Shown here one piece after another: positions 5,654 through 13,934 of a stretch of DNA of 13,934 nt. The stretch's first letter is position 1. The number at the start of each line of letters is the position of its first letter. The stretch lies in NCBI GenBank assembly GCA_938049325.1, contig CALICC010000355.1, positions 1 through 13,934 on the forward strand, given 5' to 3'. Below the pieces are notes generated by a model. It searched no databases, had not been told where the DNA came from, and saw only the letters and a program-made list of their open reading frames with translations. The stretch comes from an uncultured Ilumatobacter sp. (GTDB lineage Bacteria > Actinomycetota > Acidimicrobiia > Acidimicrobiales > Ilumatobacteraceae). A program made the translations under genes and the position numbers.

Positions 5654-7171
5654 ATGTCGAAGAACTATCGGGCTGCGGCCGCTACCCCGCCCCTCATTGC
5701 CGACATACCGACCAAGGTCGGACAGCTCAATGACTACCTGTTCGACCGCAACATCGCTGTCGGACAGGGGCGCGACGGCGCCTCGGTTCTCGTTCGCCCG
5801 GGCATCGTGATCCTCCGACCCGTGAGCGGGAACGCAGCTGCTCGGATCGCAGAGCTCGCGGAACAGAACGGATGGACGCTGACTCCTCGGCTCGGAGGGT
5901 TTCAAACGGTCGAGATTCCGGCTGCCGCAGCGAACATCGCTGGTGAACGGCGTTACTCCGTCCGAGAGATCTCCAGGCTTCTCGAGGCGCTTGACGAGTT
6001 CCAACCGTCACCCGTCTACGTCTACGCCGGAGCCGTCTCCGGCAGCCCGTTCCTGTCGGGCAGCCCGTTCCTGTCGGGCAGCCCGTTCCTGTCCGGCAGC
6101 CCGTTCCTGTCCGGCAGCCCGTTCCTGTCCGGCAGCCCGTTCCTGTCCGGCAGCCCGGCGCCACTGAATTCAGCGGTACCGGCCGACGCTCCAACCAATG
6201 TGCGCAAGCGGCTTGATCTCGACGGTGTACCGCGCCCCAAGGTGCTCGTGCTCGACACGGGGCTCGCCGTCAACAGCAATCGGAACGTCGAACATCCGCT
6301 ACTTGCGCCCGCGTGCGTTCGCCACCCCGACTGGCGGTCCGAGCCGAGCGAAGACGCCACCGACGACGACGACGAAGTCGACGTCACCAAAGACAGCCGC
6401 CGCGAACTGCAGTCCGGTCACGGCACGTTCATCTCGGGCGTCGTCCATCAAGTGTGCCCCGACGCCGAGATTCACGTCGATGGCGTTCTCTCGAGCCATG
6501 GCTTCGGCGACGACATCTCCGCTGGCGAGGGACTCTTTCGAGCGCTCACCAGAACCGAGAACACGATCGACATCGTGGTCATGAGTTTCGGCGGTTACAC
6601 CGCCGACGACAACCCTCCACCACTTGCCGCCTACATCGACGCCGCCCTCGACGAACGCGAGCGGCTGTCCACGAAGAGGACCGAGTCTGGCGAGTCACCG
6701 CTTCCTGGATTGCTGCTCGTCGCTGCGGCAGGCAACAACAACTCGCCACGGCCGATGTTCCCGGCCGCTCTGGCAAACGTCGTGAGCGTTGGTGCAACTG
6801 ACGCCGAAGGTCGGGCGTTCTTCTCGAACTACGGAGGCTGGGTCGACGCGTGCGCCCCCGGCGTCGACGTCGTCAGCACCTATTTCACCGATTTCTCTGA
6901 GGTGATCGAACCGCCGGTCGAGCTCGAGCACCTACACGTCCATGAGAAGGACAAGGACGAACCGACGTCACTTGGGGCCCAAGCCATCAAGCAGGAGTTC
7001 AAGGGCTGGGCCAAATGGAGCGGCACGAGCTTTTCCGCTCCTAAGGTCGCGGCGGCGGTTGCTCAGGAGATGTATCTCACCGGTGTCGACGCACCCACGG
7101 CCTGGAGCCGACTATGCCACTGGGAAAAGTTCCGCTACGCCGATCTCGGCGTCGTGTTCAACATCCGCTGA
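5654..7171 (+). CDS. Intracellular subtilisin-like S8 serine protease with GSPFLS repeats
   Basis: From the ATG at 5654 (Shine-Dalgarno GGAAGGA, 7 nt spacing) the protein has 505 residues. The upstream in-frame ATG at 5600 has its purine run touching the codon and was rejected. The S8 triad is complete: D201 in LVLDTG, H256 in SGHGTFISG and S459 in SGTSFSAP, with oxyanion N361 in AAGNNNS. Residues of about 1-129 form a separate N-terminal region, perhaps a prodomain or partner-binding region. Residues of about 130-168 are six GSPFLS repeats plus a partial one. No signal peptide, membrane segment or sorting signal is visible, so it probably acts in the cytoplasm, unlike most subtilases. An acidic stretch (DATDDDDEVD) precedes the catalytic His. 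It is divergent from the TPR-CHAT gene. The protease call is sure; the substrate is unknown. Confidence 0.93.
   Translation: MSKNYRAAAATPPLIADIPTKVGQLNDYLFDRNIAVGQGRDGASVLVRPGIVILRPVSGNAAARIAELAEQNGWTLTPRLGGFQTVEIPAAAANIAGERRYSVREISRLLEALDEFQPSPVYVYAGAVSGSPFLSGSPFLSGSPFLSGSPFLSGSPFLSGSPFLSGSPAPLNSAVPADAPTNVRKRLDLDGVPRPKVLVLDTGLAVNSNRNVEHPLLAPACVRHPDWRSEPSEDATDDDDEVDVTKDSRRELQSGHGTFISGVVHQVCPDAEIHVDGVLSSHGFGDDISAGEGLFRALTRTENTIDIVVMSFGGYTADDNPPPLAAYIDAALDERERLSTKRTESGESPLPGLLLVAAAGNNNSPRPMFPAALANVVSVGATDAEGRAFFSNYGGWVDACAPGVDVVSTYFTDFSEVIEPPVELEHLHVHEKDKDEPTSLGAQAIKQEFKGWAKWSGTSFSAPKVAAAVAQEMYLTGVDAPTAWSRLCHWEKFRYADLGVVFNIR
6041..6157 (+). repeat. 18-bp in-frame tandem repeat coding (GSPFLS)6
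   Basis: Six complete 18-bp units begin at 6041, 6059, 6077, 6095, 6113 and 6131, with a 9-bp partial unit at 6149-6157. Units differ only at the last base: the first two end in tcg and the next four in tcc, a synonymous change. Such low divergence points to recent slippage expansion. The repeat joins the N-terminal region to the catalytic domain of the S8 protease. Confidence 0.97.
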
Positions 7172-7199
7172 TCGCCGCGGCGGGACGTGTCGGCAGCGC

Positions 7200-8300
7200 T
7201 CAGCGAACGAACTGTTCCAGGAGCGCTTCGACATCTGCCGCGCTCGTGTAGACGTGCGGGGATATCCGCAGACCTGCGTTGCGTCGGTCGACGGCGATCC
7301 GCGCGCTCGCCAGGCGTGCGACCAATGCGTCGGTTGCGATCCCAGGATCGACCACGACGGTGCCGTTGCGCCGCTCCGGTTCGACGGGACTCACGACCAT
7401 CTCGGATGGAAGCGCCTCGATGATCTGCCCCACGAGGTCGAGATTGCGTTGACGGATCACGTCGATGCCAATCTCGTCGAGCAGCTCGATCGAGCGCGTC
7501 GCAACGGCGGCAGGAAGCACCGAGGGCGTTCCGCCCCAGAACCGGAGCGCGTCAGGCGCATCGACGAAATGATGAATGTCGAACTCGAACGGATCGACAT
7601 GCGAGAACCAACCGGTGTCGACCGGCTTGCACTTCTCGATCACGTCGGGACGACCCCACAAGAATCCCGCCCCTGGGCCGCCGCACAACCACTTCACGCA
7701 CGACCCGACGACGAATGACGCATTCCACACCGCGAGATCGATCGGAATCACCCCAGCGGACTGAGCGATGTCGACCACGCTGAAGATCTCGCGCTCCGCG
7801 GCCAACTCGACGATGGACCGCACCGGCATCAGCTCACCGGTGTTCGAGTGCGCGTGCGTGATCAGCACGATGGCGACGTCGCCGGTCAGCAGCGGCCGCC
7901 ACGTGTCGACGTCCGTCGGATCGGTATCGGCCGGAACGAACTCGATGTCGTAGACCGATCGATCGACCGCGAACCCGAGTGACGGAAACGCCCGCTCGGC
8001 GAGCAAGACCTTCGTTCGCCCCGACCGGCGCGGCAGCGCGCCGAGAACTTTCGTCAGCCCGCTCGTAACGTTCTGCTGCGGACAGAACGATGCCGCGTCG
8101 TGGTGGAACAAAGCCGCCAGCGCGCGCCGGAAACCCTCGACCGCCGCGAGCCACTCGTCCCAGACGTGCTCCGGGTCGGCAGCCCAGGCCGCGAAGTGTG
8201 CCTCATCAGCCTGTAGCTGCGCGACCTTCGGCTGCAGCCCGACCGAGTGATTCAGGAAGTACGGACCGGGCGGCGCGTGGAAACGCTCGGCATGGCTCAC
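7200..8300 (-). CDS. Kynureninase-like PLP-dependent enzyme (aminotransferase class V fold)
   Basis: This 366-residue fold-type I PLP enzyme begins with GPYFLNHSVGLQP, like the N-terminal YLDGNSLGLLP segment of kynureninases. D177 in SVVDIAQSAG should contact the pyridine nitrogen. K203 in GSCVKWLCGGPGAGFLW is the Schiff-base lysine, and GGPG after it is typical of kynureninase. Kynureninase cleaves kynurenine to anthranilate and alanine; the exact substrate here is not provable, and the protein is somewhat shorter than usual. The start is a GTG overlapping the upstream stop as GTGA (8300-8297), with no own Shine-Dalgarno, so it is translationally coupled to the PrnB-family gene. That pairing supports a role in indole-ring catabolism. 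A related cysteine desulfurase-like or epimerase-like enzyme is the main alternative. Confidence 0.85.
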   Translation of the reverse strand: MSHAERFHAPPGPYFLNHSVGLQPKVAQLQADEAHFAAWAADPEHVWDEWLAAVEGFRRALAALFHHDAASFCPQQNVTSGLTKVLGALPRRSGRTKVLLAERAFPSLGFAVDRSVYDIEFVPADTDPTDVDTWRPLLTGDVAIVLITHAHSNTGELMPVRSIVELAAEREIFSVVDIAQSAGVIPIDLAVWNASFVVGSCVKWLCGGPGAGFLWGRPDVIEKCKPVDTGWFSHVDPFEFDIHHFVDAPDALRFWGGTPSVLPAAVATRSIELLDEIGIDVIRQRNLDLVGQIIEALPSEMVVSPVEPERRNGTVVVDPGIATDALVARLASARIAVDRRNAGLRISPHVYTSAADVEALLEQFVR

Positions 8301-9493
8301 GCGAGCAAGCCGCGCAGCGTCGCGATGTCTGCGTGGCGGGTCACGATGTCATCCCGGTCGGCAGCCAGGCGTCGGTCACGCAACTTCTCCAACGCGTCCA
8401 ACAGCACCTCGAGCGGCGGTCCGCTCGCTGTGAGGCCCTGCATCTGCTCGTCGGGCAACGCCTTGGACGGTGCGGTGATGAAGTTTGCGACGAGGTCATC
8501 GTGGTGTTGCGCGGCGGCCGTGCCGAGCGCGGTGCACACGTCGAGAAACGCGGCCGCGTGCTGCTGGAACCACGGCTCGCTCGCGTGCTCGGCGAGCGAC
8601 AAGAAGCTGTCGAGCAGATTCGGGTGCCGGAACGACTCGCGGAGCCGACGTTGCTCGTCGGGGGTGAGATACATCAACTTCTCGACGACGACCTGCGAGT
8701 ACGACGTGTCGGTCGGGTCGCAGAGCCCGAGCAGCATGTCGATCTGGTTGAACGCAGCGAAGTCACCAGCATTGGCACCCCGGTATTCCGTCGAGCCGAC
8801 CCGGTACGGCTTGTAGTAGGGACGAACGGCGAAGAAGAAGTCGTCCACGTCGAGCGTGTCGGACAGCTCCGTGTTGAGCGCCAACGCATCTTCGAGCGCT
8901 CGACGTGCGTCGTTGAGTAGATCGCCCGCAGCCGGGTGCGAGACGCCCATTGGATGAATTCGGCCGAGCGCATCGGCGGCGCGCATGTACGCAAACGTCG
9001 TTCGTGTGTTGTAGTCGAGGAAGACCCGCTCGGCGTGTCGCCAGGTGAACGTGCGGTACTTGCCGTTGACCGCGCGGTTGTACGTCTCCATATGGCTCGC
9101 AACGAACCGAGGGACAGTGCCGACCGATGCGCCCAGGTGCAGCGCCAGAGCAGATGCTTCGGTCAGGGGCGACGTACGTTCACGCGACGGTTCGGTGATC
9201 TCGTGACGGCGGCACGCCGCCATGTAGTAGCCGACGTTGCCGAGCAGTTCGAAGTTGCGATCGAAACCCTCGTCGGTGTTGCCCTCGTCGACCAGGTCGG
9301 CGATCAACGCTCGGCCTTCCTCGGTGAGCTGCGCTTTGAGATCGTCGCCGACACCGGCGACAGCAGACCGGTTCGGCAGATCGGCATACAGATCTTCGAG
9401 CGCCGTGTTGAGGTCGATGAATCGGCCGCGGATCCACGCATCGAACGCCTGCACTCGCGGCGTGGTCATGGCGTGTGGTTGACGTGCTGGCAT
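8297..9493 (-). CDS. PrnB-family protein (DUF1864; IDO/TDO-like heme dioxygenase superfamily)
   Basis: This 398-residue, mainly helical, soluble protein has a stretch at about 223-258 (RPYYKPYRVGSTEYRGANAG, then DFAAFNQIDMLLGLC) that I recognise as typical of the PrnB/DUF1864 family. PrnB itself is a heme enzyme that rearranges 7-chlorotryptophan in pyrrolnitrin biosynthesis and shares the fold of indoleamine and tryptophan 2,3-dioxygenases. H303 and H312 lie in the region where a proximal heme ligand would be expected, but I cannot choose between them. The ATG at 9493 follows GGAGA with 7 nt spacing. A second ATG at 9469 is less likely. It is the first gene of a two-gene operon with a kynureninase-like enzyme, opposite a TetR regulator. 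The substrate is probably tryptophan-like (inference). Confidence 0.75.
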   Translation of the reverse strand: MPARQPHAMTTPRVQAFDAWIRGRFIDLNTALEDLYADLPNRSAVAGVGDDLKAQLTEEGRALIADLVDEGNTDEGFDRNFELLGNVGYYMAACRRHEITEPSRERTSPLTEASALALHLGASVGTVPRFVASHMETYNRAVNGKYRTFTWRHAERVFLDYNTRTTFAYMRAADALGRIHPMGVSHPAAGDLLNDARRALEDALALNTELSDTLDVDDFFFAVRPYYKPYRVGSTEYRGANAGDFAAFNQIDMLLGLCDPTDTSYSQVVVEKLMYLTPDEQRRLRESFRHPNLLDSFLSLAEHASEPWFQQHAAAFLDVCTALGTAAAQHHDDLVANFITAPSKALPDEQMQGLTASGPPLEVLLDALEKLRDRRLAADRDDIVTRHADIATLRGLLA

Positions 9494-9518
9494 CTCGCTG
9501 TCTCCGAACCGTGAACGT

Positions 9519-9537
9519 GAAACGAGAATCGTTTCTC
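9519..9537. promoter_or_regulatory. Palindromic operator, probable TetR binding site
   Basis: GAAACGA-GAA-TCGTTTC (9519-9535) is a perfect 7-bp inverted repeat with a 3-bp centre. It is interleaved with GAGAA-TCGT-TTCTC (9524-9537). It lies between the divergent tetR and prnB-like genes, just downstream of the predicted prnB-like start point near 9538. It also sits in the -35 zone of the tetR promoter, so one bound repressor could block both genes. The assignment to this TetR is inferred from position. Confidence 0.6.
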
Positions 9538-9544
9538 ATCTCTG

Positions 9545-9572
9545 AGTGTACGGTACTCTACGCACGTGTCAA
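9545..9572 (-). promoter_or_regulatory. Sigma-70-type promoter of the PrnB/kynureninase operon
   Basis: On the minus strand, a consensus TTGACA (9572-9567) and TACACT (9550-9545) are 16 nt apart, predicting a start near 9538. The leader would be about 45 nt and would contain the palindrome at 9519-9537. The -35 overlaps the first codons of tetR. It is the best sigma-70 match in the accessory region. Confidence 0.65.
9554..9559 (+). promoter_or_regulatory. -10 box of tetR, probable leaderless transcript
   Basis: TACTCT ends 6 nt before the GTG start codon of the TetR gene at 9566. This places the transcription start on the start codon, as in the leaderless mRNAs common in Actinomycetota. The -35 zone (about 9531-9536) falls in the palindromic operator, consistent with autoregulation. 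Confidence 0.45.
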
Positions 9573-10177
9573 CGGCCCCCGACGACGATGCTCTGGCAGC
9601 GCTCGCCGGGCGACCGACATCGGATCGAGCCGACAGTCGCACGACGCACGCCAGGCTGATCGCCGCCGTGCAGGAATGGATGCAGGCCCACGGCGCTCCA
9701 CCAGAACGACTCGTTGACGTCGCGGCAACAGCGGGCGTCTCGACCGCGACGGCCTACCGACACTTCGCCTCGGTCGACGATGCGATCCAAGCATTCGTGC
9801 TCCAGCTTCCGACGCGAGCGGTCGAACTGTTCGAGGCGGCAGAGACCACAACCGACGGCGACCCGACGAGCAATCTCCTCCGCTGGAACATCGCGTGGGT
9901 CCAAAGCTGTCTCGAGCACGGCGCGCTCGCCGTGCACCTCCGCTCCCCCGTCGGCTTCCTCGAACGACGCGATCTCGGCGACCCCGTCATCACCTACGCA
10001 TGCGCCCAGATCGAGCCGATCCTCGAACAGCTCGACGGCGACACCACGATGATGCTGTTCGTATGGAACGTCACGAGCGACCCGCGCGAGGTTCTCGACC
10101 TCGCCCGGCTCGGCTGGGGTGCCGACCAGATCGCTCGATTCGTCACCGATGCGGTACTCGCGACGCCGCACAACTGA
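9566..10177 (+). CDS. TetR/AcrR family transcriptional regulator
   Basis: This 203-residue protein has an N-terminal TetR-type DNA-binding domain at about 25-75. The helix-turn-helix is LVDVAATAGVSTATAYRHF (about 49-67), where TAYRHF is the family's typical recognition-helix end. The C-terminal part is helical and would bind a ligand and dimerise; it is too variable to name the ligand. The start is GTG at 9566, apparently leaderless. It diverges from the PrnB-family/kynureninase-like operon across a 72-bp spacer holding a palindromic operator, so it probably represses that operon and itself, and is relieved by a pathway substrate or product. It converges with the EAL gene, 24 bp away. Confidence 0.9.
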   Translation: MSTAPDDDALAALAGRPTSDRADSRTTHARLIAAVQEWMQAHGAPPERLVDVAATAGVSTATAYRHFASVDDAIQAFVLQLPTRAVELFEAAETTTDGDPTSNLLRWNIAWVQSCLEHGALAVHLRSPVGFLERRDLGDPVITYACAQIEPILEQLDGDTTMMLFVWNVTSDPREVLDLARLGWGADQIARFVTDAVLATPHN

Positions 10178-10201
10178 GGCAAACTCAGCGCCCGGACCGG
10201 A

Positions 10202-11059
10202 TCACACGAGCGCTGCGTCGAGCTGAAACTCGACTGACGGCCGGCCGACGAAGTAGCCCTGGACCGCGTCGACGCCGAGGCCTGCCACCACGTTGCGTTC
10301 TTCGACGCGCTCCACACCGGTCGCGACCACGATCGCGCCGATGCGACGCCCGACAGCGATGAGGTTCGCCAACTGACTGCGCTTCTCCTCGTCGGTGTCG
10401 CAGTCGGACACGAAGACGGAGGAGATCTTGATCATCGACGGCTGCAACTCGACGAGGCGCGGGCCGCGGAAGAATCCGTCGCCCGCACGATCGACGGCCA
10501 CGACGACGCCGCTCTCGCGCAGTTCTTCCAGGCGACGACACAGTTGCTGCACGTCGAAGATCTCTGCCTGTTGAGTGAGCTCGATGACGACGCGACTGCG
10601 GTCGAGTCCGTCGAGTACCGCGTTGATCTGCGGATCCAGCAGTGCGTTCGCCGACAGGTTCACGCCGAGGAAGGTCTGCGCGGGCAGCTCCTCCATGCGA
10701 CGCACTGCGGCGCGCAAGCTGACCAGTTCGAGCTCCACACCCAGGCCGTGGTCGATGGCTTTCGCGAACACTTCGTTCGGGCTCGCGGTGCGACCGAATC
10801 GCGCCAGTGCTTCGTACCCGATTGCGACGCCGCCCTCGACGTGTTCGATTCGCTGCACCACGATCTCGGGACTCGAGACATTGCTGAACACATCGCTGAG
10901 CGCAAACGCGGCGCCGGTGGCCATGCGGCGTCGGAGACGGTCCGCGAGCTCGGCATCGGTCGTGTTGAGGTCGTCAAGCGCGTCCTCGATCGCGGCGGAC
11001 ACTGCGTCCCCGCACACCGAAGCAAGCCAGTCGGCCTGAGGTCGGGAGATATCAATCAT
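10202..11059 (-). CDS. Degenerate EAL-domain protein (c-di-GMP phosphodiesterase-like)
   Basis: This 285-residue soluble protein has an N-terminal helical region of about 60 residues and then an EAL domain. Motifs seen are GYEALAR (E83), VNLS (N134), VIELTQ (E160), MIKIS (K211) and QGYFVGRP (Q268). Two motifs are broken: the usual DDFGTG reads DRAGDG, with R191 for the second metal-binding Asp, and the usual AEGVE reads ATGVE, with T248 for Glu. Active EAL phosphodiesterases need these residues, so this is probably an inactive c-di-GMP-binding receptor or protein-interaction module. The ATG at 11059 follows AGGTGA with 6 nt spacing. It is monocistronic, downstream of rpoC but beyond its terminator. 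No GGDEF or receiver domain is attached. Confidence 0.88.
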   Translation of the reverse strand: MIDISRPQADWLASVCGDAVSAAIEDALDDLNTTDAELADRLRRRMATGAAFALSDVFSNVSSPEIVVQRIEHVEGGVAIGYEALARFGRTASPNEVFAKAIDHGLGVELELVSLRAAVRRMEELPAQTFLGVNLSANALLDPQINAVLDGLDRSRVVIELTQQAEIFDVQQLCRRLEELRESGVVVAVDRAGDGFFRGPRLVELQPSMIKISSVFVSDCDTDEEKRSQLANLIAVGRRIGAIVVATGVERVEERNVVAGLGVDAVQGYFVGRPSVEFQLDAALV

Positions 11060-11088
11060 GAGAAGTCACCTGCGGCCTGATATCGAGA

Positions 11089-11130
11089 TTCGGCATGACG
11101 ATTGTTTCGGCATGAAGTGTCAAAACTTCA
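11089..11130. promoter_or_regulatory. Direct and inverted repeats upstream of the EAL gene
   Basis: TTCGGCATGA occurs twice (11089-11098 and 11106-11115), 17 bp apart. It overlaps a perfect inverted repeat TGAAGT-N6-ACTTCA (11113-11130). A minus-strand TTGACA (11123-11118) lies inside the inverted repeat, but no matching -10 box is present at normal spacing. These may be regulator sites for the EAL gene, whose start is 30 bp away; the function is unproven. Confidence 0.3.
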
Positions 11131-11184
11131 CCCGAAACGCCGCATCCAGAACACTTCTTGCCAATTGCGACTGCGCCCGCACCC

Positions 11185-11223
11185 TGAACAACAAACGGCC
11201 CGAGCGTCTCCGCTCGGGCCGTT
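11185..11223 (-). terminator. Intrinsic terminator of rpoC
   Basis: A perfect 13-bp stem (11194-11206 with 11211-11223, AACGGCCCGAGCG and its complement) closes a 4-nt loop. On the minus strand it is followed by a T-rich tail, TTTGTTGTTC. It begins 61 bp after the rpoC stop codon and should end the rpoBC transcript. This separates rpoC from the accessory genes and from rpsL. Confidence 0.85.
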
Positions 11224-11284
11224 CATCAGTTCATTAGAGGAGGTTGACAGCGCCTCGCACCGTCAGCTCCGTTGTCGGGTTGAA

Positions 11285-13934
<2,650 letters not shown>

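Noticed and set aside
6022..6194. Cys/Arg-rich or Asn/Leu-rich repeat proteins on the minus strand at the GSPFLS tract
   Set aside because: They are other-frame readings of the 18-bp repeat inside the S8 gene.
10174..10188. CTGAG-GCAAA-CTCAG hairpin at the end of tetR as a terminator
   Set aside because: The stem has only 5 bp and no T-run follows on either strand.

Overview
The window is GC-rich bacterial chromosome. It is bounded on both sides by the conserved transcription/translation cluster, read on the minus strand: the C-terminal two thirds of rpoC at the right edge, then rpsL (S12) and the first codons of rpsG (S7) at the left edge. Codon use, GTG starts, leaderless-looking promoters and the rpoC/rpsL/rpsG order suggest Actinomycetota. 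A marine or soil Acidimicrobiia lineage is plausible, but that is an inference. About 10.7 kb of accessory genes lie between rpoC and rpsL.

Layout from left to right: rpsG start (1-90, -) and rpsL (159-530, -). A transglutaminase-like protein (740-1615, +). A module of four genes: a 157-aa helical/beta protein (1651-2124, -) overlapping by ATGA with an ECF-type sigma factor (2121-2753, -); a 16-bp-phased repeat array arranged as a large imperfect inverted repeat (2809-2970); a TPR-CHAT caspase-like protease (2989-5592, -); and, divergently, a subtilisin-like S8 protease with no signal peptide and six near-identical GSPFLS repeats (5654-7171, +). Next comes a two-gene minus-strand operon: a PrnB-family protein of the IDO/TDO heme dioxygenase superfamily (8297-9493) and a kynureninase-like PLP enzyme (7200-8300). 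It is transcribed divergently from a TetR repressor (9566-10177, +), with a recognisable promoter and a palindromic operator between them. A degenerate EAL-domain protein (10202-11059, -) follows, then the rpoC terminator and rpoC (11285-13934, -).

The most interesting part is 1651-7171. A caspase-fold protease with TPR sensors, a second protease without a secretion signal, an ECF sigma factor and a sigma-coupled small protein are packed together, which suggests a proteolysis-controlled signalling or defence circuit. The closest described logic is the type III-E CRISPR system, where a TPR-CHAT protease (Csx29) cleaves a substrate linked to an RpoE-like sigma factor. No CRISPR array or gRAMP is visible here, so the trigger would be different. 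This is inference from gene content and order. The PrnB/kynureninase pair is a second coherent unit, probably cleaving the indole ring of tryptophan or a derivative and then processing the kynurenine-like product under TetR control.
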